Below, in pieces: positions 22,318 to 31,795 of a stretch of 32,604 nt of DNA (position 1 is its first letter; every line of letters starts with the position of its first letter). The translations under genes were made by a program, and so were the position numbers. Location of the stretch: positions 1-32,604 of the forward strand of contig JAEUTB010000180.1 in NCBI GenBank assembly GCA_016787995.1, read 5' to 3'. This DNA comes from Flavobacteriales bacterium. GTDB lineage: Bacteria; Bacteroidota; Bacteroidia; Flavobacteriales_F; PHOS-HE28. Below the pieces are notes generated by a model that did not search any database, was not told where the DNA came from, and was given only the letters and a program-made list of their open reading frames with translations.

Positions 22318-23668
22318 AGTGGTGGAAGAAGCGGGGGATGGTCTTGATGCCTTGGAAGTAGTTGAACACACCGTACTTCTCGTTGGGGCTGTGGATGTTG
22401 TCGCTGTCCAGTCCGAAGCCGAAAAGCACCGTCTTCAATCCCAGCTCCGCCTCGAAGAGCGCCACGATCGGGATACTTCCGCCGCCGCGCGTAGGGATCG
22501 GTTTCTTGCCGAAGGTGTCTTCCATGGCCTTGCTGGCCGCGATGTAGGCCGGCGAGTCGATCGGCGTGACGGCGGCCTCGCCACCGTGGTGCGGTCTCAC
22601 CACCACCGTGATACCCGGCGGAGCGATGCGCTCGAAATGGTCCTTGAACAGCTTGGTGATGGCATCGCTCTTTTGGTCCGGCACCAGGCGCATGCTCAGC
22701 TTCGCATACGCCTTGCTGGGCAGCACGGTCTTCGCGCCTTCGCCGATGTAGCCGCCCCAGATGCCGTTCACATCCAAGGTGGGGCGGATGCTGCTGCGCT
22801 CTTCACTGGTGTAGCCCTTCTCACCGCGCACATCGTTCACGTGGAGGTCCTTCTTGTAAGCTTCCAGATCGAAAGGCGCTTCGGCCAGGGCATCGCGCTC
22901 GGCCTTGCTCAATTCCTTCACGGCCTCGTAGAAGCCCGGGATGGTGATGCGCCGGTCGGCATCGTGCAGGCTGGCGATCATTTCGCACAGTGCGTTGATC
23001 GGATTGGCCACCGCACCGCCGTAAACGCCGCTGTGCAGGTCACGGTTGGGGCCGGTCACCTCCACCTCCACGTAGCTCAGTCCGCGCAGGCCGGTGTTGA
23101 TGCTCGGTACGTCGTTGGCGATCATGGCGGTGTCGCTGATCAGGACCACATCGGCTTTCAGACGCTCCTTGTTCGCCTTCACGAAAACGCCGAGGTTATC
23201 ACTTCCGACCTCCTCTTCGCCCTCGATCATCACCTTCACATTGCAGGGCAGGCCGCCGTTCTTCATCATCACCTCCACGGCTTTGATGTGCATGTAGAAC
23301 TGGCCTTTGTCGTCGGCGCTTCCACGGGCATAGACCATGCCTTCCTTGATCACCGGATCGAACGGGCCGCTATGCCAAAGATCCAGAGGGTCAGGCGGTT
23401 GTACGTCGTAGTGGCCGTAGATCAGCACGGTGGGTTTCGAAGGATCCACGATCTTTTCCCCATACACGATGGGGTGCCCTGCCGTGGGGCAGACTTCCAC
23501 TTTTTCCAAGCCCGCCTCGAGCATGCGCTGCTTCACGGCGTCGGCGCAACGGGCCACGTCGGCCTTGTACTTCGGGTCGGCACTGACGCTCGGAATGCGC
23601 AGAAGGTCAAGCAGTTCGTTCAGGAAACGCTCTTCGTTGGCCTTGATGTAGGAGTCTAGGGCTTGCAC
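22298..23668 (-). CDS. M20 family dipeptidase
   Basis: This 456-residue protein is a di-zinc M20/M25/M40 peptidase of the cytosolic dipeptidase type: LRIPSVSADPKY near residue 23, YGHYDVQPPDPLDLW (His ligand), ARGSADDKGQ (bridging Asp), IEGEEEVGS (catalytic and ligand Glu), LISDTAM (Asp ligand), and the late FGLDSDNIHSPNEKYG (His ligand). The dimerisation lid lies between (about 195-350). All ligands are present. ATGs at 23785 and 23749 would start upstream of the promoter-like element at 23696-23703. The GTG at 23668 gives VQALDSYIKANEERF, the usual family start and length, so I chose it. Confidence 0.92.
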   Translation of the reverse strand: MQALDSYIKANEERFLNELLDLLRIPSVSADPKYKADVARCADAVKQRMLEAGLEKVEVCPTAGHPIVYGEKIVDPSKPTVLIYGHYDVQPPDPLDLWHSGPFDPVIKEGMVYARGSADDKGQFYMHIKAVEVMMKNGGLPCNVKVMIEGEEEVGSDNLGVFVKANKERLKADVVLISDTAMIANDVPSINTGLRGLSYVEVEVTGPNRDLHSGVYGGAVANPINALCEMIASLHDADRRITIPGFYEAVKELSKAERDALAEAPFDLEAYKKDLHVNDVRGEKGYTSEERSSIRPTLDVNGIWGGYIGEGAKTVLPSKAYAKLSMRLVPDQKSDAITKLFKDHFERIAPPGITVVVRPHHGGEAAVTPIDSPAYIAASKAMEDTFGKKPIPTRGGGSIPIVALFEAELGLKTVLFGFGLDSDNIHSPNEKYGVFNYFQGIKTIPRFFHHYAATGK

Positions 23669-23695
23669 GCGTGCGGGTGGGTTTAGGTCGGAGGC

Positions 23696-23703
23696 CAAAG
23701 ATA
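23696..23703 (-). promoter_or_regulatory. -7 promoter element TATCTTTG of the M20 dipeptidase gene
   Basis: The minus strand reads TATCTTTG, an exact TAnnTTTG match ending 27 bases before GTG 23668. It lies downstream of the alternative ATG starts and so decides in favour of the GTG start. Confidence 0.6.
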
Positions 23704-23815
23704 GCCGACCTATCGGGCTGGTCCTGCGCGGCCAAGGACGGGCAACCATTTTGTGGGCGAACGGGTCTAGGGTATGGACGAACACTTTACTTTCATGGCC
23801 TTATCTCCTGTCGGC

Positions 23816-26512
23816 ATGCCTTTCCGAGGTCTTCTCTTCAGCCTCCTCGCTCTTGTCTCCACCGCGGGTCGCAGCCAGTTGGTGGTGGATGGGACCATGA
23901 CCCCCGACCAGCTCGTGCAGAACGTGTTGTTGGGTGGTGGTGTGTCCATTAGCAACATCACGTTCAATGGTGTGCCGTTGGCTGCGGTGAATGAACAGCT
24001 CGGCAGTTTCACGGCCCCTGCTGGTTCCAACCTTGGACTTGACGCCGGTTTGATCATGAGCACCGGCCAAGTGCAAAGTGATCCGGATAATTTTGAATAC
24101 GGGGCCGACGGAGACGTCACCGATTTCGCCTCCAGCCTGATCGGAGGGTCTGGAGATGCGGACTTGGAGGATCTTTCAGGTCAAGAGATCAACGATGCGG
24201 CCATTTTGGAGTTCGACTTCGTACCTACCGGTGATTCGCTTCAGTTCCGGTACGTTTTCGGTTCAGAGGAGTACCCTAGCTTCACTTGCTCGAACTACAA
24301 CGACGCGTTCGGCTTCTTTTTAAGTGGTCCTGGTATAGCCGGGCCGTTCTCCAATGGAGCGATCAACATCGCGTTGGTTCCTGGCACCTCCATCCCGGTT
24401 TCCATCAATACGCTTAATAGCGGCGAGGCTTCAAACCCGGGTGATGAGCCGGATTGTGCGGCAGCTGATCCGAACTGGCAATCGAACAGTGTCTATTACG
24501 TGGATAATGCTGCACAGTCAGGCACGATCGTTACATACGACGGTTTTACGACCGTCTTGACGGCCTTCGCTTTGGTACAATGTGGTCAACTCTACCATAT
24601 CAAACTCGCCATCGGCGACGGCTTCGATGAGTCGTACGATTCAGGCGTATTCCTCGAAGCCGGCAGCTTCACCAGCACCGGTCAGGTGATCCCCACCCTT
24701 ACTCCAGGTCCAGGTATCGTTGGCAACACCATCAACGAAGGGTGTGCGCCCGTGGAATTGACGTTCATTCGGCAAGGGGATGTGACCCTGGCGGAGAGCG
24801 TACAGATGGTGATCAGTGGCACCGCCACACCGGACGTGGATTATTCCCCTGCATTGCCCACGCAGCTCGATTTCGCCGCGGAGGACAGCACCATCACCTT
24901 CGTGTTGGATGTGCCCTTGGATGATGATGGCCCCGAAGAGATCGTGATCACCATCACCCAACTGGTGGCCTGTGCCAATGCGAATGTGGAGACCGAGTTC
25001 GTCCTCGACATCATCAGTCCGGAACCGCTCAATGCAGAAGGTTCCGATATCGACGCCCTTTGTGGTGATGTCAACGTTTTGGCGCCGATCATCACGGGTG
25101 GGGTGGGCGAGTACCAGTTCCTGTGGAGCACAGGGGAGACCACACCGTCCATCACCGTTTCGCCGGAGGTCACCACGGCCTATGATTTCACCGTAACGGA
25201 TGGCTGCAGCGTGGAACCCTTCTATGGCACCCTCATGGTGAACCTGCCGGTCTATGATCCGCTCCAGGTCGAGGTTTCGCCCGCAACACAGGTGCCTTGT
25301 TTGGAGAGCGATCAGATCGCTGTGGTCTCTACCACCGGCGGTAATGGCACCTATACCTATGCGTGGACCGCTCTTGGTTCCGCGGCGGGCGTTACCCCGA
25401 CCATCAACGTGCCGTCCCCAAGCGCTCCATTATGGTATCAGGTGGTGGTCACCGAGGGTTGCGGTGATTCGGTACAGGATAGTGTGCTGGTATCGATGGC
25501 ACCGCTAGACCCCATCGTGATCACCACGACCGGTGACGTCACGGTACAGTGTCCGGGTGATACGGTGATCGTAGGCATCGCCTCCATCACCGGCGGCAAC
25601 GGCGTATACACCTATGAGTGGACCAACCAACAGGGCGAGGTGATCGGGCTGGACGATGCGATCGAAGTGGGTGTGCCGACCGACATGCTGTACACCATCG
25701 AAGCCGATGACCAGTGCGGGACCGAGGGTTCCACGCAGGTGTGGACACGCTTGCCGGTCTATGACCCCTTCCAGATCTCGGTCACGCCTGACCACTTGAT
25801 CTGCTTGGGCGACAGTACGGTGGTGGAGGTGAGCGTGAGCGGTGGCTCCGGGCAGTTCTTCATCAATTGGGTGGATCAGGAGAAGACGGATCCCGTTGTG
25901 GCTGTGAAGCCGGAGGAGGAGACCACGTACGTGGTGGTGGTCACCGATCAATGTGGCGAGGAACTCTGGAAGGACGTCACCGTGGCCGTGGAGGATGTGT
26001 ACCTGCTGATCACCACCGAGAACCTCGGCCAGGATGATTGGCATTTGCGTGCCGCCACCTTACCCCAGGCCCTCACGCATGTATGGGATATGGGGGATGG
26101 CACCCGCTACCGCGAGGAGCATGTGTATCACAGCTACGTGGACTTGGAAGAACACTGGGTGAACCTGCGCGTGACCACCCCGAACGGCTGCATGGCCATG
26201 GATTCCGTGTTGTTGAAACCACCCGCGCACGTGTACTTCCCCAACGCATTCTCACCGGATGGGGATGGCACCAATGACGAGTTCGGCCCAGTGGGACACT
26301 ACATCGACGAATTCGAGATGACGGTGTTCGATCGTTGGGGGACCGAGGTGTTCAGCACGAATTCGATGGACGATCTTTGGACCGGAACGATAAACGGCGG
26401 TAGCATCGCCAACACTGGAGTGTATGTGTACAAGTACCGAGTGGCCGGACTGTACATGCCCTCGATGGAAGGGATCGGCCATGTCACGCTGTTGAAAGGA
26501 ACACAGGATTAG
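23816..26512 (+). CDS. Choice-of-anchor L T9SS cargo protein, first of a tandem pair
   Basis: This 898-residue secreted protein has a signal peptide (MPFRGLLFSLLALVSTAGRS). A choice-of-anchor L domain spans about 20-285 (TPDQLVQNVLLGGGVSISN, LEFDFVPTGDSLQFRYVFGSEEYPSF, AFGFFLSGPGI). A Calx-beta-like domain follows (about 290-400), then four Ig/SprB-like modules of about 80 residues, each with a Cys pair (about 403-730). A PKD-like module (about 730-803; WDMGDGT) leads to a T9SS type B gliding-motility sorting domain (about 805-898; FPNAFSPDGDGTNDEFG, DRWGTEVF). It should be secreted and displayed on the cell surface as an adhesin or matrix protein. Starts at 23774 or 23795 in the same frame are possible. 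The next gene, a paralog, begins 5 bases after the stop. Confidence 0.9.
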   Translation: MPFRGLLFSLLALVSTAGRSQLVVDGTMTPDQLVQNVLLGGGVSISNITFNGVPLAAVNEQLGSFTAPAGSNLGLDAGLIMSTGQVQSDPDNFEYGADGDVTDFASSLIGGSGDADLEDLSGQEINDAAILEFDFVPTGDSLQFRYVFGSEEYPSFTCSNYNDAFGFFLSGPGIAGPFSNGAINIALVPGTSIPVSINTLNSGEASNPGDEPDCAAADPNWQSNSVYYVDNAAQSGTIVTYDGFTTVLTAFALVQCGQLYHIKLAIGDGFDESYDSGVFLEAGSFTSTGQVIPTLTPGPGIVGNTINEGCAPVELTFIRQGDVTLAESVQMVISGTATPDVDYSPALPTQLDFAAEDSTITFVLDVPLDDDGPEEIVITITQLVACANANVETEFVLDIISPEPLNAEGSDIDALCGDVNVLAPIITGGVGEYQFLWSTGETTPSITVSPEVTTAYDFTVTDGCSVEPFYGTLMVNLPVYDPLQVEVSPATQVPCLESDQIAVVSTTGGNGTYTYAWTALGSAAGVTPTINVPSPSAPLWYQVVVTEGCGDSVQDSVLVSMAPLDPIVITTTGDVTVQCPGDTVIVGIASITGGNGVYTYEWTNQQGEVIGLDDAIEVGVPTDMLYTIEADDQCGTEGSTQVWTRLPVYDPFQISVTPDHLICLGDSTVVEVSVSGGSGQFFINWVDQEKTDPVVAVKPEEETTYVVVVTDQCGEELWKDVTVAVEDVYLLITTENLGQDDWHLRAATLPQALTHVWDMGDGTRYREEHVYHSYVDLEEHWVNLRVTTPNGCMAMDSVLLKPPAHVYFPNAFSPDGDGTNDEFGPVGHYIDEFEMTVFDRWGTEVFSTNSMDDLWTGTINGGSIANTGVYVYKYRVAGLYMPSMEGIGHVTLLKGTQD

Positions 26513-26517
26513 AACGC

Positions 26518-29304
26518 ATGAAGCAACGAATGATCCGCACGGCCTTGGGCGCACTGGTTTGCGCAGTCGGTCTACAAGCCCAAGCCCAGCTTGTGGTGAA
26601 TAGTACGCTCACCCCCGCACAGTTGGTGCAGGATGTGCTGCTGGGCAGTGGCATCACGGTGAGCAACATATCGTACAACGGAGTGTTGGATCCAGCAACC
26701 GCTCAACCGGGTAGCGCTTCTTTCACGCAGACCGGGAACCTGGGTATCGGCCTGGGTGTGCTGCTGTCCACCGGTGAGCCAGCCTCGACGATAGGTCCGG
26801 AAGACAACTTCTCTTCGGACGATATCGGGAACAACGGCAATGACCCGGATCTGGAAGCGATCATGGGTGGTAACCTCACCAACTACAGCATCCTCGAATT
26901 CGACTTCGTGCCTGTGGGTGATTCGATCAAATTCAATTACGTGTTCGGCTCGGAGGAGTATCCCTCGTTCGTTTGCTCGTTCAACGATGCGTTCGGTTTC
27001 TTCCTGAGCGGGCCTGGCATCGCTGGCCCTTACACCAACGGCGCGATCAACATCGCTGTGCTGCCCGATGGTACCACCCCGGTCACCATCGCCAATGTGA
27101 ACAGCGGCCAGGGCAACAACCCGGATGATCCTACATGCCCTGCGGTGAACCCTGAGTATTACGTGAATAACACCGATGGCCAGACGATCGCATTCGGTGG
27201 TATGACCGTGGTGCTTACGGCCAAGTCCGCGGTGCAATGCGGTCAGACCTATCACATCAAATTGGCGGTGGCCGATGCCGGAGGATCGTTCGGCGACACT
27301 GATACGGCTTATGACTCCGGGGTGTTCCTGGAAGGTGGCAGTTTCACCAGCGCACCATTCGTTCCCACCCTGACCCCCGGTCCGGGTATCGTGGGCAATA
27401 CGATCTATGAGAGCTGCTTTGGCATGGAGCTGAGCTTCCTTCGTCTTGGAGAGCTTTCGAATGCAGATACCTTCATCGTGTCGTACAGCGGCTCGTTCAC
27501 CAACGGAGTGGATATCGTACCGGCCCTGCCCACGGAAGTCATCTTCACGGCCGGTCAAGGCTTGTACCCGATCTCCTTCACCGCCCCCATAGATGCGGAT
27601 GTGGCCGAAACGCTCGTGATCACGGTCTCCAGCTTTTCCGAGTGTACCAACAGTACGATCGAGAACGAGTTCACCTTCAACCTTAACGAGGCCCCGGTGC
27701 TCAGCGCGGTCGGCACACCGTTCAGTGTGAACTGCGGCGATGCGGTGGACATCACACCGGAGGTCGCTGGAGGTTATGGAGCCTACACGTTCGATTGGGG
27801 TGCGCTCGGTACCGATGCCACCATCAGCGTGGCCCCCCTGTCAGACACGAGCTATCCCGTCACCGTCAACGACAATTGCGGCCTTTCCACCACGGTGGAT
27901 GTGCCCGTCACCGTCGTTCCAGCACCGAACCCGTTCAGTGCCTCGTTCGCACAGGGCCCAACGGTCAGCGGAACTTCCGTTCAGGAAAGCTGCTACGATG
28001 TCACCATCATCTTTGAACGTTCCGGAGGAACGGCGTTCGCCGATACCCTCTACCTCAACATCAATGGTCAGGCAGAGATCGGTGTGGATTTCAGTGCGCT
28101 GCCGGACCAGATCATCTTCCCGGAGGGTGAAAGCACCGTCAGCTACAACGTGGTCTTCTTCCAGGATGATGATGCCGCCGAAAGCTTGATCCTGAGCTTG
28201 GGTGATGTCTCCATCTGTAATGGCGGTTTCAGCATCGTCGATGCGACCTTCCTGGTCACGCAGGCACCTGCGCTGGTAACCGTAGGCACGTCGCCTTCCA
28301 TTCCTTGCGGCGGAAGCGCAACGCTGAACGGGGTGGCGAGCGGCGGGTACGCTCCGTACACGTTCTCGTGGCCCGGCGGCACCACCGGTACCTCATTGGT
28401 GGTGAGCCCGACCACGGCCACTACCTACGTGGTGGAGGTGACCGATGACTGCGACAACACCGCCGAAGCGACCTTCAATGTGGACCTGCTGCCACCGCCT
28501 CCCATCAACTTGTCCATACAAGGTCCGAACACGCTCACGGAGGCTTGCACTCCCACCAACCTCAACCTCATCCGTCCCGTTGGTGTGCAAGGTGATCTGG
28601 TGGTGAACATGTCCTACTCCGGTTCGGCCAGCAACGGCAGCGACTTCGATCAACCCCTGCAGCGGACCATAACGGCGGACCTCTTCAACATCATCATACC
28701 GTTCGAGGCCCTGGAAGACAATGTGGCTGACGACGATGAGGATGTCACCATCACCGCCAGCTTCACCGATGCGTGCGGTCGTACGGTCACTTCATCGGTC
28801 AGCCTCTCTATACTGGATGCACCACCGATCATCGTGACCACGGAGAACTACACGGTGCCTTGTGCCGAGGACAGCCTGGCCATCACGGCCTTCGCCAGCG
28901 GTGGTTTCGGTGGTCTTGATCTGGAATGGAACACCGGCGCCGTGGGCAACGTGGCGTATGCCAACAGACTCGTTGGAGCTACCTATGTGGTCACGGCCAC
29001 GGACGATTGTGGACGCACGGCCACTTCGAGTTCCATCGTCGCCATCGATTGTGACATCGTCGTGCCCAACGTGTTCACCCCGAACGGCGATGGCCAGAAC
29101 GACCGTTTCGAGATCGAAGGGATCCTGAGCACCACCAACACGGTGAAGGTCTTCAACCGCTGGGGGCAGGTGGTGTTCGAAGCGAACAACTACCGCAACA
29201 ATTGGGGAGCGGCGGATATCCCGGCCGGCACCTATTTCTACGAGGTCATCGTGGACCGTCGAGATGAGCCTTACACGGGCCATCTGACGATCCTGCGGAA
29301 TTGA
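26518..29304 (+). CDS. Choice-of-anchor L T9SS cargo protein, second of a tandem pair
   Basis: This 928-residue secreted protein has a signal peptide ending LQAQAQ. Its choice-of-anchor L domain (about 25-280) is closely similar to that of the upstream paralog (TPAQLVQDVLLGSGITVSN, YVFGSEEYPSF, AFGFFLSGPGIAGP). The middle differs: three alternating pairs of a Calx-beta-like domain (starting about 282, 468 and 658) and an Ig/SprB-like domain (about 390, 581 and 767), each opening with a conserved Cys. A type B sorting domain closes it (about 845-928; VPNVFTPNGDGQNDRFE, FNRWGQVVF). The role is presumed surface adhesion. It is co-transcribed with the first gene (5-base gap) and ends 2 bases before the convergent gpmI stop. 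Confidence 0.9.
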   Translation: MKQRMIRTALGALVCAVGLQAQAQLVVNSTLTPAQLVQDVLLGSGITVSNISYNGVLDPATAQPGSASFTQTGNLGIGLGVLLSTGEPASTIGPEDNFSSDDIGNNGNDPDLEAIMGGNLTNYSILEFDFVPVGDSIKFNYVFGSEEYPSFVCSFNDAFGFFLSGPGIAGPYTNGAINIAVLPDGTTPVTIANVNSGQGNNPDDPTCPAVNPEYYVNNTDGQTIAFGGMTVVLTAKSAVQCGQTYHIKLAVADAGGSFGDTDTAYDSGVFLEGGSFTSAPFVPTLTPGPGIVGNTIYESCFGMELSFLRLGELSNADTFIVSYSGSFTNGVDIVPALPTEVIFTAGQGLYPISFTAPIDADVAETLVITVSSFSECTNSTIENEFTFNLNEAPVLSAVGTPFSVNCGDAVDITPEVAGGYGAYTFDWGALGTDATISVAPLSDTSYPVTVNDNCGLSTTVDVPVTVVPAPNPFSASFAQGPTVSGTSVQESCYDVTIIFERSGGTAFADTLYLNINGQAEIGVDFSALPDQIIFPEGESTVSYNVVFFQDDDAAESLILSLGDVSICNGGFSIVDATFLVTQAPALVTVGTSPSIPCGGSATLNGVASGGYAPYTFSWPGGTTGTSLVVSPTTATTYVVEVTDDCDNTAEATFNVDLLPPPPINLSIQGPNTLTEACTPTNLNLIRPVGVQGDLVVNMSYSGSASNGSDFDQPLQRTITADLFNIIIPFEALEDNVADDDEDVTITASFTDACGRTVTSSVSLSILDAPPIIVTTENYTVPCAEDSLAITAFASGGFGGLDLEWNTGAVGNVAYANRLVGATYVVTATDDCGRTATSSSIVAIDCDIVVPNVFTPNGDGQNDRFEIEGILSTTNTVKVFNRWGQVVFEANNYRNNWGAADIPAGTYFYEVIVDRRDEPYTGHLTILRN

Positions 29305-29306
29305 AA

Positions 29307-30836
29307 CTAGCGGACCACAAGCGAAGAGCCCGTCATCTCGGCGGGCTTTTCCATGTCCATCAGATCCAGGATCGTGGGGGCCACATCGGCGAGGATGCCA
29401 TTGCGGAGGGCGAGAGGGCGATCATCCACCACGATCACGGGAACAGGGTTGGTGCTGTGTGCTGTATTGGGTGAACCGTCGGGGTTCAGCGCCTTATCCG
29501 CATTGCCATGGTCGGCGATGATCACGAAGGAGTAGCCGTTGGCCCGCCCTGCCTCCACCACTTTGCGTACGCAGCGGTCCGTGGTCTCCACCGCCTTCAC
29601 GATGGCCTCGAACACCCCGGTATGGCCCACCATGTCGGGGTTCGCGAAGTTGAGGGCCACGAAGTCGACCTCACCTTTCCGAAGTTCCGCGCAAATAGCA
29701 TCGGCGATCCCTTGCGCGCTCATCTCGGGCTGCATATCATAGGTGGCCACTTTCGGCGAGGGGATCATGATCCGCGATTCACCTTCGAATGGCGCTTCAC
29801 GCCCACCGCTGAAGAAGAAACTCACGTGTGGGTATTTCTCCGTCTCTGCGATGCGGATCTGCCGCTTCCCGGCTTGGGCCACCACTTCACCGATCGTCAT
29901 CCGCAGATCATCCTTGCGGAAGAGCACCTGCACATCGCGGTAGGTGCTGTCGTATTCGGTCATCGTAACGTAGTGCAAGGGGATCGGGCTCATCCGGTGC
30001 TCCGGGAACGCTTGCTGCGTAAGGGCCTGCGTGATCTCCCGACAGCGATCCGTGCGGAAGTTGAAGCAGATCACCACGTCATGCGCGCGGATGGTAGCCA
30101 AGGGAGCCCCTTGCGCATCCACCACCACATGTGGCTCGATGAATTCGTCCGTCTTGCCAGCCGCATAGCTGCTTTGGAAGGCATCCAACGCATCGGTCAC
30201 GGGAATACCGCGGCCATGCACCAGGTTCTCGTACGCCTTGGCCACGCGCTCCCAGCGTTTATCCCGGTCCATGGCGAAGTAACGTCCGGTGACACTGGCG
30301 ATACGTGCACCGGTGCCTTCGATCCCGTGCAGGAACTGCTCCGCGTAGCCCAGTCCGCTACGGGGGTCCGCATCGCGACCATCGGTGAATGCATGCACGA
30401 ACGATTCCGTGATACCAGCGCGGTGGGCCATGTGGCAAAGCGCTTCGGCATGCACGCGCATGGCATGCACACCACCATCGGAGAGCAACCCCATGAGGTG
30501 TAAACGACGGCCGGGTATGCGCGCTTCTGCGAAGGCCTGCTGCAATACCGGGTCGCGTTCCAAGCTGCCATCGGCGATCGCGTTGTTCACGCGCATCAGG
30601 TCCTGGAATACCACACGGCCCGCACCGATGTTGAGGTGGCCCACTTCGCTGTTGCCCATTTGGCCCGGCGGAAGGCCAACATGCACGCCATCGGTGAGCA
30701 GCGTGGCGTGTGGCGCGGTGCGGTCGAGCGAATCTATGAACGGTGTGTCGGCGGCGGCTACGGCGTCCGTGCGATCACCGGCACCGATGCCCCAGCCATC
30801 CATGATAATGAGTACGACCTTGTGTGGCTGCTTCAT
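29307..30836 (-). CDS. gpmI: 2,3-bisphosphoglycerate-independent phosphoglycerate mutase
   Basis: This 509-residue protein is a full-length iPGM interconverting 3- and 2-phosphoglycerate in glycolysis and gluconeogenesis in the cytoplasm. The phosphatase half begins VVLIIMDGWGIG (metal-binding Asp13) and contains the nucleophile in MGNSEVGHLNIGAGR (Ser63). The transferase insert (about 80-310) contains FTDGRDADP, VTGRYFAMDRDKRWERV and NFRTDRCREIT. The C-terminal half restores metal sites with FALNFANPDMVGHTG and IIADHGNADK. Its ATG overlaps the histidine kinase stop codon by one base, so translation is coupled. Its last codons contain the terminator of the convergent T9SS gene, a constraint on this end of the gene. 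Confidence 0.97.
   Translation of the reverse strand: MKQPHKVVLIIMDGWGIGAGDRTDAVAAADTPFIDSLDRTAPHATLLTDGVHVGLPPGQMGNSEVGHLNIGAGRVVFQDLMRVNNAIADGSLERDPVLQQAFAEARIPGRRLHLMGLLSDGGVHAMRVHAEALCHMAHRAGITESFVHAFTDGRDADPRSGLGYAEQFLHGIEGTGARIASVTGRYFAMDRDKRWERVAKAYENLVHGRGIPVTDALDAFQSSYAAGKTDEFIEPHVVVDAQGAPLATIRAHDVVICFNFRTDRCREITQALTQQAFPEHRMSPIPLHYVTMTEYDSTYRDVQVLFRKDDLRMTIGEVVAQAGKRQIRIAETEKYPHVSFFFSGGREAPFEGESRIMIPSPKVATYDMQPEMSAQGIADAICAELRKGEVDFVALNFANPDMVGHTGVFEAIVKAVETTDRCVRKVVEAGRANGYSFVIIADHGNADKALNPDGSPNTAHSTNPVPVIVVDDRPLALRNGILADVAPTILDLMDMEKPAEMTGSSLVVR
29324..29350 (+). terminator. Intrinsic terminator of the T9SS pair, inside the gpmI coding region
   Basis: Stem AGCCCG (29327-29332) and CGGGCT (29342-29347), extended by A-T and G-T pairs to AAGAGCCCG/CGGGCTTTT, ends in TTTT, 20 bases after the stop at 29304. 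Read on the minus strand no T-tract follows, so it acts only on plus-strand transcripts. The whole element is gpmI coding sequence (residues KPAEMTGSS). Confidence 0.7.
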
Positions 30837-31786
30837 CAGCGATCGGGGAACGAGGCTGCGAAGATAGCCCCGGTCGGTGCGGCGTGTCGGACCTCGATGG
30901 CTCCACCGAGCCGCTGTACGAGCCGCTGCACGATGTAGAGCCCCAAGCCCGTCCCTTTCGCTTGACGCGTCTCTTCGTTGCCGCCCCGGTAGAATCGCTC
31001 GAAGATGCGCGCATGTTCCTCGGTGGGTATGCCCGGGCCTTCATCGGTCACCGTGAGGCGCCAACCTTCGCGGCCTTTCATCACATCGATCGTGATCCTT
31101 GTTCCGACCGGCGCATATTTGGAAGCGTTCTCGAGGAGGTTGTCGGCGATGCTCCTTAGCGCCTGTGCATCGCTCAGTACCACGAACCGTTCGGGGCCGT
31201 GCAGATCCACCTTGTGGTTGGGGGCGATCTGCACACGGGCGCGTTCCAGCACATCGCGCATCAACGCCATCACGTCCACTTCCTTGAGGTCGAGGGAGAG
31301 CACACCATCTTCAGCACTGGTGGCGATCAGCACCTTGTCGGCCAGGGCGTTCAAGCGATCGGCCTCGGTGAGCGCCTGGTGGTGCAGTCCGTCGCGTTGT
31401 TCCTGTGAAAGGCCCGTGCGGCGAAGGGTCTGCAACTGCAATTTGATGGCGGCGATGGGCGTGCGCAGTTCGTGGGTCACGGCCATCAGGAAGTTCCGCT
31501 GCGTTCGCGCCGCGGCCAGGTCACGGCGGAGGGCGCGGAAGGTGAGGAAGAGCATGCCGAGGAGCAACGCGAGGAAAACGGTGCCTTCGCCGACCACCAT
31601 CCGGATCGCCCGCGAATCATCCAGCGGATGGTCGGTGGTGCCGCCCAGCGTCTTCACCTGCATGGCCAAGCCGGCCAATTCCGTCTCCTTGCGCACCAGC
31701 AGCACGGCCCACCAGAGGAATTGCAGCAGCACATAGAGGGTGAGCGCACCGAAGAGCAGGAAGGTGCGGCGTGAGGAACGGTTCAT
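30836..31786 (-). CDS. Sensor histidine kinase
   Basis: This 316-residue protein has two membrane helices (about 9-31 and 63-84) enclosing a short periplasmic loop of about 30 residues. HisKA follows with the phospho-accepting His105 in AVTHELRTPIAAIKL. The ATPase domain shows the N box NLLENASKYAP (Asn220), G1 DEGPGIP and G2 GTGLGL. The small loop suggests it senses the membrane or a partner rather than a soluble ligand. No response-regulator gene is in the window, so its partner is elsewhere. The frame is open to 31930, but ATG 31786 begins the membrane segment and lies just downstream of a promoter element. Its stop overlaps the gpmI start by one base. Confidence 0.92.
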   Translation of the reverse strand: MNRSSRRTFLLFGALTLYVLLQFLWWAVLLVRKETELAGLAMQVKTLGGTTDHPLDDSRAIRMVVGEGTVFLALLLGMLFLTFRALRRDLAAARTQRNFLMAVTHELRTPIAAIKLQLQTLRRTGLSQEQRDGLHHQALTEADRLNALADKVLIATSAEDGVLSLDLKEVDVMALMRDVLERARVQIAPNHKVDLHGPERFVVLSDAQALRSIADNLLENASKYAPVGTRITIDVMKGREGWRLTVTDEGPGIPTEEHARIFERFYRGGNEETRQAKGTGLGLYIVQRLVQRLGGAIEVRHAAPTGAIFAASFPDR

Positions 31787-31795
31787 GGCGGTACA

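Noticed and set aside
22217-23659. Plus-strand frame of 480 codons opposite the M20 dipeptidase
   Set aside because: The minus strand carries all M20 metal ligands; the opposite frame has the His/Val/Asp-rich composition typical of a shadow.
29508-30503. Plus-strand frame of 331 codons opposite gpmI
   Set aside because: gpmI is unmistakable on the minus strand; the opposite frame lacks motifs and a start signal.
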